Below are positions 38,201-46,991 of a stretch of DNA of 64,000 bases, piece by piece. Source of the DNA: Lewinellaceae bacterium (lineage in GTDB: Bacteria > Bacteroidota > Bacteroidia > Chitinophagales > Saprospiraceae); contig JADJRC010000047.1 in assembly GCA_016712415.1 (NCBI GenBank), positions 1 to 64,000 on the forward strand, read 5' to 3'. Numbering within the stretch: the first letter of the stretch is position 1; the number at the start of each line of letters is the position of its first letter. Both the position numbers and the translations under genes were made by a program. The notes under the pieces were generated by a model. It ran no database searches and was not told the origin of the DNA. It saw nothing but the letters and a program-made list of their open reading frames with translations.

Positions 38201-40558
38201 TGCATTGCTCACCGTAAGGGTCACGGAATAGGTGCCCGGCGTGTTGTACACAACCGAGGGGTTCTGGGCTGTAGAACTGGAAGGCGTGCCTCCGGCAAAC
38301 TGCCAGTTGTAGGCGGTAGGATTGCCGGAAGACTGGTTGGTAAACTGAACCGTGAGCGGACCGCAACCACTGGTCGGCGAAGCGGTAAAGGCTGCTGCCG
38401 GCGGAGCGTTTACAGTAATGGTCTGCGATACCGTAACACTGCCGCAGTCGTTGGTTGCCGTGAGCATTACGGTGTAGGTGCCACCTGTCAGGTAGGTATG
38501 AACAGGATTGGCCTCCATACTCGTCATGCCGTCGCCAAAGTTCCACAGATAGGAAGTCGCGTTCTGCGATGTATTGGTAAAGGTAACCACCTGTCCGTTG
38601 ATCGCGGAAATGAAGTTGGAAACCGGGTTGGCCTGTACAATGATATAATTGGACTTGATCACGGTGCTCGACCCGGAAGGGTTTATGGCAGTCAGGGTAA
38701 CGGAATACGCACCGGGGTTCTGGTAAATTACCGTCGGGTTAAGCAGGCCAGAAGCGACGGGCGAGCCGCCGGGAAACTGCCAGACATAACTTACTGCATT
38801 CGGGGAGGATTCATTGGTAAACTGAACGGACATGGGGGCGCAGCCGGTGGTCGGGTTGGCGCTGAACTCGGCGATGGGCGCCGTATTGACGGGAATCGTT
38901 TTCATCGCCATGCCACAACCGTTGGAAACGGTAAGTTTTACGATGTACAATCCAGGATCAATGTAGGTGTAGGAAGGGCTCTGCTCGTCGCTGATACCGC
39001 CATCGCCAAAATCCCACAGGTAGGTATCTGCGTTGGCCGAAAGATTGGTGAAGTTGACGGTTAATCCATCGACCGTAAACGAAAAATTGGCTACCGGAGT
39101 GCCCAGTACGGTAACCTGTTTGGTTGTCGATACCGGGCCGCCCGTACCGCTAAGGGTAAGCGTAACATTATAGGTGCCGGGGGTGTTCCAGGTTACAACC
39201 GGATTGGTCTGGTTGGACGTTGGCGGGATGCCGTTCTGGAATGTCCACGACCTGCCGGTGATATTGCCGGAGGACTGATCGCTCATTTGCACAGGCATAC
39301 CCTGGCACGCGGGGTCGGGATTCCATTCAAAATCGGCGATAAGCGGCGGCGGCGGCGGACCACAGGGCGACAGGCATCCACTGTTTATTTTTGAAGTGAT
39401 ATAATTGCTGATGACATTGATCGAGTTTGCACTCCAGGTCATGCTGCCGCTGTTAACCGGACTCATGATGAAATTAGTGCCTTGTGGGTCGTGCGGGCAG
39501 TTGAAATTGTGTCCGATCTCGTGTGAAGTCAACGAGCGCAGAGAATTGGCGTTGCCGGTATAATCCTGTAGACAATGGTACTTGTTGTTATTGCATACGC
39601 CGTTGATATAAGCGATACCGATAACGTTTCCGGAAAAATTCCGGTTGGTCCATAACTCGGCAATATCGAACGGCACGCCAAAATTGCCGGCGTTGCCCCA
39701 GTTCCGAAAACTCCCCAGCAGGGTGCCAGGGTCAAGTGAAGCGCTCCAGGGGTCGGCGCCGACTACGACAAATTGTGTGACAATCGTAAATTCTATATCG
39801 TGGTTGAAATTGCCGGTGTAGTCTCCCTGAACATCGTTGAGTACGGCAATATTGTGGTTTTCAACTGCGGTTACCGATCCGTATTTATTAAACATGGAGT
39901 TGTCGGAAGCAATGGCTATTTCAATCTGGTAGCACGCCAACAGCGATTTGGACGCATCGTCATCGCCGGCTTCGTACGATTCTATCCATTTACCGGCTTT
40001 TTCCTGTTCTTCTTCTGCGCCGCAAATGTGATCCGTATCCGGTTTTACGGCCTCGCGCTCATACACGACAAAAAGATCGTGTGCGGCGCCCGGCTCGTAG
40101 TACGACAAGGGTTCAATGTAATACCGGCCGCCTTCGGCATCGATAAAACCGTACATGAAATCATCATCAACGGTGAGACGCACCTTGCCGCCGCCCTGCG
40201 ATTCATAACCCTTAAACGCTTTGCTTTCGGTGGGATAGGTTGTTTGCAGCCCCTGCGGTGTGAGCACCTGCAGGGAATACCCCGGACCTGTGATGCCGCT
40301 CGGCGTCAGTTGCAACTTCCACTGGTGGCTGCCGAGCAGGAGTTCCTGCTCACTGAAATTTTGGTTGTTTTTGATGGCGATATCCAGTGCCGCCACGTCG
40401 ATTTGATATATCTCACAGTGTTTGAACTGTGTCTGCAGCACATCGGAAGTGATTTTGGCCGGCGTACCTGTGAATGTCTGTGCCCATAGTGTGGAGTCCG
40501 GGAAAAGGATTCCAGAAAGCAATAAGAGGCCAAATAGCAGACGTAAACGCTGAATCAT
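35267..40558 (-). CDS. giant secreted metalloprotease with 16 PKD domains and T9SS type A signal
   Basis: A 1763-residue protein. The signal peptide (LLFGLLLLSGILFPDSTLWAQ) is followed by a prodomain-like region to about 200. A reprolysin-like metzincin domain comes next, with the zinc motif HEIGHNFNCPHD at about 345-356 (H-E-x-x-H-x-x-x-x-x-H) and Met-turn NFIMSP after it. From about 400 to 1670 there are sixteen PKD domains in alternating types. Type A has a Cys-containing strand (GCGPLTVQFTN) and FPGG; type B has FTNTSQNA and FGDGG. The last 80 residues (FSLYPNPNAGAFHVEM, LYDALGRLVRR, YQLHIRAG) form a T9SS type A sorting domain. It is exported, and probably degrades extracellular protein. 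The opposite-strand frames within it are shadows. Confidence 0.92.
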   Translation of the reverse strand: MIQRLRLLFGLLLLSGILFPDSTLWAQTFTGTPAKITSDVLQTQFKHCEIYQIDVAALDIAIKNNQNFSEQELLLGSHQWKLQLTPSGITGPGYSLQVLTPQGLQTTYPTESKAFKGYESQGGGKVRLTVDDDFMYGFIDAEGGRYYIEPLSYYEPGAAHDLFVVYEREAVKPDTDHICGAEEEQEKAGKWIESYEAGDDDASKSLLACYQIEIAIASDNSMFNKYGSVTAVENHNIAVLNDVQGDYTGNFNHDIEFTIVTQFVVVGADPWSASLDPGTLLGSFRNWGNAGNFGVPFDIAELWTNRNFSGNVIGIAYINGVCNNNKYHCLQDYTGNANSLRSLTSHEIGHNFNCPHDPQGTNFIMSPVNSGSMTWSANSINVISNYITSKINSGCLSPCGPPPPPLIADFEWNPDPACQGMPVQMSDQSSGNITGRSWTFQNGIPPTSNQTNPVVTWNTPGTYNVTLTLSGTGGPVSTTKQVTVLGTPVANFSFTVDGLTVNFTNLSANADTYLWDFGDGGISDEQSPSYTYIDPGLYIVKLTVSNGCGMAMKTIPVNTAPIAEFSANPTTGCAPMSVQFTNESSPNAVSYVWQFPGGSPVASGLLNPTVIYQNPGAYSVTLTAINPSGSSTVIKSNYIIVQANPVSNFISAINGQVVTFTNTSQNATSYLWNFGDGMTSMEANPVHTYLTGGTYTVMLTATNDCGSVTVSQTITVNAPPAAAFTASPTSGCGPLTVQFTNQSSGNPTAYNWQFAGGTPSSSTAQNPSVVYNTPGTYSVTLTVSNAAGSNTLTQTNYITVNTVPTAGFTNNVNGVNATFTNTSQNAVSYSWTFGDGGTSNLANPTHTYATDGVYTVVLTASNPCGATTATQTVTIVTPPTAGFAASPTSGCGPLTVQFTNSSSQNATAWNWQFPGGSPASSAVQNPVVVYNTPGAYSVTLTVSNAAGSNTATQTNYITVNTVPVAGFTNSVNGLNATFTNTSQNAVSYSWTFGDGGTSNLANPTHTYAADGVYTVVLTATNPCGNTTATQTVTIVTPPTAGFTASPTSGCGPLTVQFTNSSSLNATAWNWQFPGGSPSSATVQNPVVVYNTPGTYSVTLTVSNAAGSNTATQTNYVTVNPAPASAFTSSVNGSTATFTNTSQNAVSYAWAFGDGGTSNLANPTHTYAEDGTYTVTLTATNPCGSTTFTQNVIIITEPTAGFTANTTTGCAALTVNFQDLSSGNTTSWDWSFPGGTPSNSTNQNPTVVYNTPGTYDVTLVATSAGGSSTYTQQGFITVLAPPAASFSSTVNGATASFTNGSLNATTYNWAFGDGSTSSMQNPEHTYLEDGIYTVTLTATNNCGSATFTQTVTIVTTPNAAFTVNNTAGCAPFTVQFSNQSSPNATTFNWTFAGALPGTSNLENPSATWDTPGTYQVTLVASNAAGSDTTTMMITANGIPDAGFTAQTAGLSVVLTNTSQNATTYFWDFGDGETSNLANPTYTYNATGMYVVSLTATNACGTDQITTTVTIAGSAPIAAIGVSENSGCAPFTVTYTDQSAGNPTDWKWEFPGGAPGNSTQQNPTVTYSAPGSYGATLIVTNQYGADTITTSNPVIVQDVPVTAFSFAINQGAVTFSNQSQNATAYQWNFGDANTSSEANPTHVFAAPGTYTVELTAINNCGASTLQQMVVITTVGTETPEWLEHFSLYPNPNAGAFHVEMTGRPQEEVEFALYDALGRLVRRDVADFGSGSLNRLLDYGQLSAAVYQLHIRAGDTAMVVKIVVQH
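36990..38420. repeat. near-identical 477-bp repeats encoding PKD pairs
   Basis: Within the metalloprotease gene the A-B PKD pairs recur at an exact 477-bp (159-codon) period, for example agttccacgc at 37351 and 37828. DNA similarity is highest over the central three pairs and falls outward. This suggests recent tandem duplication or gene conversion. Assembly collapse or expansion here is possible. Confidence 0.8.
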
Positions 40559-40920
40559 GGTCAGAATTTGTTTGACGAAGTAGTTTGAAAATGGTTCAAT
40601 AACAAAAAATAATTGCCCGCATAGGGCAAATTGTTCACGCTTGGTGTTTAAGTGGCCTGGAGAGAATGTTGTAATCGATGCCTGAAAGGCTGGGGGAAGT
40701 GTTGTTTTTCGGAGGCGAATGTAGGGCGCATACCGCTATTTCTTTTTACGCTAAATGAAAAAATGCCGGTTTGGTCAAAAACAAGACGTTATTTTTCTGT
40801 GTAAAAAATTGCAGCCGGCAAAACAGCCCAATCCGAACAATCTACGTTTACGGATAATCCCGAAAAATGTTCCGCTTTTATACCTTTGCCCGCACCTGAA
40901 CAAGTATTCCTCACCTCAAC
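40559..40920. other. intergenic region between divergent metalloprotease and barrel genes
   Basis: A 362-bp AT-richer gap. The only supported site is the -7 box at 40881. I see no gene, tRNA or repeat; a short inverted sequence (ttgcccgc atag ggcaa) at about 40613-40630 is too small to interpret. Confidence 0.6.
40881..40888 (+). promoter_or_regulatory. -7 box (TACCTTTG) of the 195-residue barrel gene
   Basis: An exact TAnnTTTG match 32 bp upstream of the ATG at 40921. The long gap before it contains no other candidate. Confidence 0.5.
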
Positions 40921-41508
40921 ATGTATAACATGAAATATTTTCAATGCCTTCCGGCCTTCGCAGTGGTGTTTTTCCTGCTGCTTTCCGGAAAAACAGTTGC
41001 ACAGGAAGAGCGCAACAGCGACTCCGACTTCAGGTCGCGCCTATGGTATGGCGGCAATATCGGCCTGAATTTTTACGGTTTTAATGGCGGCAATGTCTTC
41101 CAGATAGGGGTAGCGCCCATGGTTGGTTACAAAATTGTCGAGCCGCTGTCGATAGGCCCGCGCGTATCGCTGTTTTTCGCTTCGGTAAAACAGCCCGGAT
41201 TCAAAGCAGTCGGGGTTTTTGACGTAGATGCCGGTTTGTTTATGCGCCTGCGCGCCTTCAGAGGCCTTTTCCTCCAGGGTGAAGTGTCGTATGAATGGTA
41301 CCAGGAGCCTATTTTTTACACCAACGGGACAACAGAAAAAAACGCTTTAACGCGAACCAATCCGCGCATCGGCGCGGGCTGGAACTGGAGCGAAGGGCGC
41401 GGCGCCGGCACCGAAATCGGCATTTTTTACAATACAGCTATCGCCAACGACCTGAATACATTTCAGAATCCCTGGGAATACCGCTTTGGTTTTACCTGGA
41501 ATTTCTGA
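40921..41508 (+). CDS. outer-membrane beta-barrel protein
   Basis: A 195-residue protein with a signal peptide (FAVVFFLLLSGKTVAQ). Alternating hydrophobic and aromatic strands follow: LWYGGNIGLNFYGFNGGNVFQIGVAPMV, LSIGPRVSLFFASV, LFLQGEVSYEWYQEP, GAGTEIGIFYNTAIAND, and a terminal WEYRFGFTWNF. A final aromatic strand is typical of BAM substrates. ATG at 40921 or 40930; the second gives a neater signal peptide. A TACCTTTT box at 41521-41528 lies downstream, before fbaB, so the two may be separately transcribed. Function unknown. Confidence 0.78.
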   Translation: MYNMKYFQCLPAFAVVFFLLLSGKTVAQEERNSDSDFRSRLWYGGNIGLNFYGFNGGNVFQIGVAPMVGYKIVEPLSIGPRVSLFFASVKQPGFKAVGVFDVDAGLFMRLRAFRGLFLQGEVSYEWYQEPIFYTNGTTEKNALTRTNPRIGAGWNWSEGRGAGTEIGIFYNTAIANDLNTFQNPWEYRFGFTWNF

Positions 41509-41555
41509 CGTCTATACCAATACCTTTTCTCTAACCAATCCACCACCACACTGTT

Positions 41556-42614
41556 ATGGCTAATCAAAAAATACTCGACCTGCTGGGCGATAAGGCGGGG
41601 TATTACCTCGACCACGTCTGCCACACGATTGACAAAAAATCGCTGCACGCGCCATCCCGCGATCATGTAACGGAAACCTGGTTGCAGAGCAACCGCAATC
41701 CGCAAACCCTCCGCAGCATCCAGCAAATACTGGGCACGGGCCGGCTGGCCAATACGGGGTATGTGAGCATCCTGCCCGTTGACCAGGGGATCGAACACTC
41801 TGCCGGGGCGTCTTTTGCACCCAACCCCATTTTTTTCGACCCGGAAAATATCGTCAAACTCGCAGTAGAGGGCGGATGCAACGCGGTTGCGAGCACTTAT
41901 GGCGTGCTGGGCAGTGTGGCGCGGAAGTATGCGCACCGCATCCCGTTTGTAGTAAAAATCAACCACAATGAGTTCCTGTCTTACCCGAACAAGTTCGACC
42001 AGATCATGTTCGGCACCATAAAAAATGCCTGGGAAATGGGCGCGGTGGCGGTTGGAGCCACCATCTACTTCGGCTCGGAAGAAAGCGGCCGGCAGATCAT
42101 TGAAGTCAGCAAGGCTTTCGATATGGCGCATGAACTCGGCATGGCTACCATCCTGTGGTGCTACCTGCGCAACAGCGGCTTTAAGAAAGACGGTGTCGAC
42201 TACCATGCCAGCGCCGACCTTACCGGACAGGCCAATCACCTCGGTGTTACCATTCAGGCCGATATCATCAAACAAAAACTGCCGACCAACAACGGCGGAT
42301 ACAACGCGCTTCAGTTTGGCAAAACGCATCCCAGGGTGTACTCCGAACTGACCACCGACCACCCGATCGACCTCTGTCGCTACCAGGTAGCCAACTGCTA
42401 CATGGGCCGCGTCGGGCTGATCAATTCCGGCGGCGAATCGAAAGGCGCCACGGATTTGCAGGAGGCGGTTATTACTGCCGTTGTGAACAAAAGAGCCGGT
42501 GGCATGGGCCTTATCTCCGGCAGAAAAGCCTTCCAGAAGCCAGTGAAGGAAGGCGTCACCTTGTTGAATGCTATCCAGGATGTTTACCTGGACAGGTCAA
42601 TCAAACTGGCATAA
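41556..42614 (+). CDS. fbaB: class I fructose-bisphosphate aldolase (FbaB/DhnA type)
   Basis: A 352-residue Schiff-base aldolase of the DeoC/LacD/DhnA superfamily, interconverting fructose-1,6-bisphosphate with DHAP and glyceraldehyde-3-phosphate. The fragments TGYVSILPVDQGIEHSAG, GCNAVASTYGVLG, IPFVVKINHNEFL, MGAVAVGATIYFGSEES and GLINSGGESKGATD are characteristic of the 350-residue archaeal-type FbaB rather than classical class I aldolase. C-terminal GGMGLISGRKAFQKP ends the barrel. It is 14 bp upstream of argS and probably cotranscribed with it; the functional link is not obvious. Confidence 0.93.
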   Translation: MANQKILDLLGDKAGYYLDHVCHTIDKKSLHAPSRDHVTETWLQSNRNPQTLRSIQQILGTGRLANTGYVSILPVDQGIEHSAGASFAPNPIFFDPENIVKLAVEGGCNAVASTYGVLGSVARKYAHRIPFVVKINHNEFLSYPNKFDQIMFGTIKNAWEMGAVAVGATIYFGSEESGRQIIEVSKAFDMAHELGMATILWCYLRNSGFKKDGVDYHASADLTGQANHLGVTIQADIIKQKLPTNNGGYNALQFGKTHPRVYSELTTDHPIDLCRYQVANCYMGRVGLINSGGESKGATDLQEAVITAVVNKRAGGMGLISGRKAFQKPVKEGVTLLNAIQDVYLDRSIKLA

Positions 42615-42628
42615 AACCGCACATCAGA

Positions 42629-44482
42629 ATGTCCGACATCATAACCACAATACAAAGTGCTGTTGCACAGTCAGTTGAACAACTATACGGCGAAAAAACC
42701 GACCCCGCTGCTGTCCAGGTGAATACTACCCCACCCGATTTTACCGGTGATTATTCAGTGGTCGTTTTCCCTTTTGTCAAAACAGCCAAAAAATCGCCCG
42801 ACGCAGTAGCATCGGAGATCGGCGCTTTTTTGCAACGCGAAGTTGCCGAGGTTGCCGGCTATAATGTCGTCAAGGGTTTTGTCAACCTGGAAATTGCCGA
42901 TTCATACTGGCATCATTTTCTGGCTTCCGTGGCCGCCAACCCGGCATACGGGCGCAACCCGCACAACGGCAAAAAGGTTATGGTGGAGTATTCCTCCCCG
43001 AATACCAACAAACCGCTTCACCTCGGACACATTCGCAATATCCTGCTCGGCTGGTCCTGTGCCCGGATTCTGGAAGCGGCCGGGTATGATGTGGTCAAGG
43101 CGCAGATCATCAACGACAGGGGCGTAGCCATTTGCAAAAGCATGTTGTCGTGGAAAAAATACGGTGCGGGCAAAACGCCTGAAAACAGCGGCATCAAAGG
43201 AGACCACCTTGTGGGTGATTTTTACGTACTTTTTGAGCAGAAAACCAAAGAAGAGTACGACGCCTGGCAAAAGAGTGATGAAGCGGCGGCCATTTTTGAA
43301 AACCGGGGCAAAAAGGAACAAACAGAAAAGGATTTTTTCAAGGACTATAAAAACAAGTGGTTCAACGAACACTCGGTACTGGGCGCCGAGGTACGCGAAA
43401 TGCTCCTGAAATGGGAGGCGCATGATCCGGAAACCGTTGCGTTGTGGAAACAGATGAACGGCTGGGTGTACCAGGGTTTTGACCGCACCTATTCCGACCT
43501 CGGCGTATCGTTCGACAAACTGTATTATGAGAGCGATACCTACCTGCTCGGCAAGGATATTGTAGAAGACGGTCTGTCAAAAGGGGTGTTTTTCAAAAAG
43601 GAGGACGGCTCCGTCTGGATTGACCTGACCGATGCCGGATACGATCAGAAAATAGTGCTGCGTGCCGACGGGACCTCAGTTTATATCACACAGGATCTTG
43701 GTACCGCCCGAATGCGTTATCAGGACTTTGGTTGTGACCGGTTTGTTTACGTCGTTGCCGACGAGCAGAACTACCACTTCCAGGTTCTGTTTGAAATTCT
43801 TAAACGGCTTGGCGAGCCTTATGCAGCAGGCCTGCACCATCTTTCCTATGGTTTGGTCGAGCTGCCCACCGGCCGGATGAAAACCCGCGAAGGCACTGTC
43901 GTCGATGCTGACGACCTGATTGAGGAATTGATCCGGATCGCGCGCGAACAGGCGCAGGAACGCGGCGAAACCGAGGGCATTACACCGGAAGAGAAGGAAT
44001 CCAACCTGCGCAAGATCGGCATGGGAGCGCTCAAGTTCTTTATTATAAAGGTGCACCCGAAGAAAAGAATGATCTTCAATCCTGAGGAATCCGTAGACCT
44101 TCAGGGGCAGACCGGCCCTTATATTCAGTATTCCTATGTCCGGATCAACGGGTTGATGCAGCGTGTGGAAAAGGAAAACATCGATCTGTCTGCCGCCACC
44201 GGGTATGCGGGCATTCAGGCTCAGGAGCGCGATTTGCTCGCTGCGCTGCATGAATATCCGGCAGTGCTGATGCAGGCCGCTGCGGCCTACGACCCTTCAC
44301 TTGTCGCCAATTACTGCTATGATCTGGCCAAGAAATTCCACCGCTTTTGGCACGACCTGTCGGTATTCAATGCCGACACAGCGGCTGCAAAAGCATTCAG
44401 GCTTACCCTGAGCAAGGCAGTCGGGCAGGTATTGAAGTCGGGTATGCAATTGCTGGGCGTGGAAATGCCCAACAGGATGTAG
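42629..44482 (+). CDS. argS: arginyl-tRNA synthetase
   Basis: A 617-residue class I synthetase charging tRNA-Arg. The N-terminal Add1 domain (1-100) includes VKGFVNLEI. The HIGH-type motif is SSPNTNKPLHLGHIRNILLG (HLGH, at about 128-131). YESDTYLLGKDIVEDGL, DLGTARMRYQDF and MKTREGTVVDADDLI (in the KMSKS position, as usual for ArgRS) mark the Rossmann fold. The C-terminal anticodon-binding helical bundle has GPYIQYSYVRI and KKFHRFWHDLSV. Cotranscribed with fbaB, 14 bp upstream. Converges 3 bp from the next gene. Confidence 0.96.
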   Translation: MSDIITTIQSAVAQSVEQLYGEKTDPAAVQVNTTPPDFTGDYSVVVFPFVKTAKKSPDAVASEIGAFLQREVAEVAGYNVVKGFVNLEIADSYWHHFLASVAANPAYGRNPHNGKKVMVEYSSPNTNKPLHLGHIRNILLGWSCARILEAAGYDVVKAQIINDRGVAICKSMLSWKKYGAGKTPENSGIKGDHLVGDFYVLFEQKTKEEYDAWQKSDEAAAIFENRGKKEQTEKDFFKDYKNKWFNEHSVLGAEVREMLLKWEAHDPETVALWKQMNGWVYQGFDRTYSDLGVSFDKLYYESDTYLLGKDIVEDGLSKGVFFKKEDGSVWIDLTDAGYDQKIVLRADGTSVYITQDLGTARMRYQDFGCDRFVYVVADEQNYHFQVLFEILKRLGEPYAAGLHHLSYGLVELPTGRMKTREGTVVDADDLIEELIRIAREQAQERGETEGITPEEKESNLRKIGMGALKFFIIKVHPKKRMIFNPEESVDLQGQTGPYIQYSYVRINGLMQRVEKENIDLSAATGYAGIQAQERDLLAALHEYPAVLMQAAAAYDPSLVANYCYDLAKKFHRFWHDLSVFNADTAAAKAFRLTLSKAVGQVLKSGMQLLGVEMPNRM

Positions 44483-44485
44483 CCG

Positions 44486-44962
44486 TCAAAAGAAAAACCG
44501 CATTCCCAGGCCTCCGCCCGCTTCAAAATCGGTACCCGGAAGTATGGCCAGCCGGGGAGTGATTTGAAGGAAAATATCGAACCGCGAGAATTCGTAGTTC
44601 AGTCCGAAGTTGCCGCTAAAGCCGACGACCACATCGTTATCATTATTGTCTTTTTTTCGATTGCGTTCTCTGAAACCGACAAAGGCGCCGGGGCCATAGT
44701 AGAAGTTAAACGCTTCTTTGGTTGCCAGCCGCTTGAACCACAGGCCATGAACATTGACGAAAAAGAAATCGTGGTCGTCGTTGCCCAGGTCCCATGCAAA
44801 CAGGATATCCGTACGCATGGCGCCCGGGCCGTTGCGAAAATGCAGGTTCAGGCCGGTAGGGTCGCCCACCTGAAAGCCAAGGCCCACGTTCTGGGCAAAC
44901 AAATCATTGTTGATTAGCCCGTTGAAGAGCAGTGCAAAGCCGATAGAGAGCAAAAATCGCAT
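44486..44962 (-). CDS. small outer-membrane beta-barrel protein
   Basis: A 158-residue protein with a signal peptide (FLLSIGFALLFNGLINNDLFAQ). Strands of a small beta-barrel follow: VGLGFQVGDPTGLNLHFRNG, MRTDILFAWDLGNDDHDFFF, FNFYYGPGAFVGFRE, VVVGFSGNFGLNYEFSRFDIFLQITPRLAI, ending GLGMRFFF. GDPTGLNLHF is a motif seen in short Bacteroidota barrels. The ATG at 44962 is chosen since the signal peptide begins there; an upstream extension exists but is not leader-like. Divergent from glnS, convergent with argS. Function unknown. Confidence 0.75.
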   Translation of the reverse strand: MRFLLSIGFALLFNGLINNDLFAQNVGLGFQVGDPTGLNLHFRNGPGAMRTDILFAWDLGNDDHDFFFVNVHGLWFKRLATKEAFNFYYGPGAFVGFRERNRKKDNNDNDVVVGFSGNFGLNYEFSRFDIFLQITPRLAILPGTDFEAGGGLGMRFFF

Positions 44963-45087
44963 TTTGAGAGTATTTTGTTTGGTTGCAAAATTACGGAACC
45001 TGTAGTTGTCGCTCGAAACTTTAATGATTTGAACGGCGTTTCCCTTAAACTGCTTTTCTTTGCAGCCCATTTCACGGACCCTTATTT

Positions 45088-46776
45088 ATGAGCACAGATA
45101 AGTCAACGGCCACCCCTGAATCGCTGAATTTTATTGAAGAAATTGTAGAGGCCGATCTCGCATCCGGAAAGCACCGGCATATCCTTACCCGCTTTCCCCC
45201 CGAGCCGAACGGTTACCTGCATATAGGCCATGCCAAAAGTATTTGCCTGAACTTCGGACTCGCCCGGAAGTACGGGGGTAAAACCAACCTTCGGTTCGAC
45301 GACACGAATCCGGTAACCGAAGAGACCGAATATGTAGACAGCATTCTCGATGATGTGCGCTGGCTCGGTTTTGAGCCTGCCAATATATTTTACGCATCCG
45401 ACTACTTCGATCAGTTATATGCCTGGGCAATACAACTGATCCGCGACGGAAAGGCATATGTGGACTTTTCCAGTCCCGCAACGATCGCCGATATGAAGGG
45501 TACACCGACAGAGCCGGGTACCGACAGTCCGTTTCGCAATACTCCTCCGGAGGAAAATCTTGATCTTTTTGAAAAAATGAAGATCGGAGCATTTCCCGAC
45601 GGGCATTGTGTGTTGCGCGCCAGGATCGACATGGCCTCTCCCAACATGCACATGCGCGACCCGATCCTTTATCGCATCAAACATGCGCACCACCACCGTA
45701 CCGGCGATAAATGGAATATTTACCCGATGTACGACTGGGCGCATGGTCAGAGCGACTGTATCGAAGGAATTACCCACAGTATTTGCACCCTTGAATTCAT
45801 CCCGCACCGTGAACTATACAACTGGCTGATCGAGCAACTGGGCATACCTGCTCCTGTACCGCATCAATATGAATTTGCGCGACTCAACCTGACGTACACG
45901 GTCATGAGCAAACGCAAACTCCTGCAACTCGTCCGGGAAAAGCATGTCAGGGGCTGGGACGATCCCCGTATGCCGACCATATCGGCCTACCGGCGCAAAG
46001 GATATACCCCGGAAAGCATCCGCAATTTTGCGCAACGCATAGGCGTAGCCAAACGGGAAAACCTGATTGAGTTGTCGCTGCTTGAGTTTTTTATACGGGA
46101 AGACCTCAATAAAAAGGCTCAACGCCGCTTTGCCGTACTCCATCCGCTGAAGGTGGTGATTACCAATTACCCGGAAGATCAGGTTGAGTGGCTGGAGACC
46201 GAGAATAATCCCGAAGACGAGCACGCCGGCAAACGGCAACTGGCTTTCAGCCGCGAGTTGTATATCGAACAGGATGACTTCATGGAAAATCCGCCGCCCA
46301 AATACTTCAGGCTATCGCCGGGGTCAATGGTGCGACTGAAGTCGGCATTCATTATTAAATGCGATTCCGTCGTCAAGGACGATTCCGGAAATATTACAGC
46401 ATTGCATTGCACCTATTTCCCGGAAAGCCGTTCCGGGCAGGATACTTCGGGACTCAAGACACAGGGCGTAATCCACTGGCTTTCTGCATCGAACGCCAAA
46501 CAGGCGGAAGTAAGACTGTACGATCGACTGTTCCGGGTGGAAGACCCTGCTGCCGAAGAGGATTTCAAACAATCCATCAACCCCGATTCGCTCCATGTCG
46601 TTGAACAGGCAATGGTCGAACCTGCATTGGCAGCAGTTCGTACCGGTGAAACATTCCAGTTTACCCGCCTGGGCTACTTTTGTGTCGATCCGGACAGCAC
46701 GCCGGATCGGATTGTGTTCAACCGAACAGTCACACTAAAAGATACATGGGCCAAGGAAAAAACAAAATCTGTTTAG
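45088..46776 (+). CDS. glnS: glutaminyl-tRNA synthetase
   Basis: A 562-residue class Ic synthetase charging tRNA-Gln. The HIGH motif is PPEPNGYLHIGHAKSICLNF (about 34-53). DDTNPVTEETEYVDSILDDV and PMYDWAHGQSDCIEGITHSICTLEF distinguish GlnRS from GluRS. The KMSKS equivalent is YTVMSKRKLLQLV. Two anticodon-binding beta-barrels make up the C-terminal third, with FVIK-like and GYFCVDPDS strands. Having GlnRS means glutamine can be charged directly; gatCAB is not in the window. Divergent from the 158-residue barrel by 125 bp. Confidence 0.95.
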   Translation: MSTDKSTATPESLNFIEEIVEADLASGKHRHILTRFPPEPNGYLHIGHAKSICLNFGLARKYGGKTNLRFDDTNPVTEETEYVDSILDDVRWLGFEPANIFYASDYFDQLYAWAIQLIRDGKAYVDFSSPATIADMKGTPTEPGTDSPFRNTPPEENLDLFEKMKIGAFPDGHCVLRARIDMASPNMHMRDPILYRIKHAHHHRTGDKWNIYPMYDWAHGQSDCIEGITHSICTLEFIPHRELYNWLIEQLGIPAPVPHQYEFARLNLTYTVMSKRKLLQLVREKHVRGWDDPRMPTISAYRRKGYTPESIRNFAQRIGVAKRENLIELSLLEFFIREDLNKKAQRRFAVLHPLKVVITNYPEDQVEWLETENNPEDEHAGKRQLAFSRELYIEQDDFMENPPPKYFRLSPGSMVRLKSAFIIKCDSVVKDDSGNITALHCTYFPESRSGQDTSGLKTQGVIHWLSASNAKQAEVRLYDRLFRVEDPAAEEDFKQSINPDSLHVVEQAMVEPALAAVRTGETFQFTRLGYFCVDPDSTPDRIVFNRTVTLKDTWAKEKTKSV

Positions 46777-46849
46777 CCGTTAAGTTGCGTTATCCAACCG
46801 GCAAAACATGCTTTTCACGGTCTAAAATTGATTTATATACCAGCTTCAA

Positions 46850-46857
46850 TAACTTTG
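46850..46857 (+). promoter_or_regulatory. possible -7 box (TAACTTTG) of the 610-residue T9SS protein
   Basis: An exact TAnnTTTG match but 134 bp before the gene, so a long leader would follow. A closer, imperfect TACCTTTA lies at about 46955. The 215-bp gap holds nothing else I can support. Confidence 0.35.
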
Positions 46858-46991
46858 CGAAAAGCGTTTCCAGTATGCCCGCTCTCCTTGGGCAAAATGG
46901 ATAAAATTCGTCATTAAGCCTTTTTTTAACCACGGCTTATCTGGTCAGGTTCTACCTTTATCGTTTCATAATAAAACAAAATTTCTAAGCA

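Noticed and set aside
40603..40630. Promoter of the PKD metalloprotease (TTTG and TATTTTTTG on the minus strand)
   Set aside because: Spacing is about 15 bp rather than 19-21 and the -7 box has an extra base.
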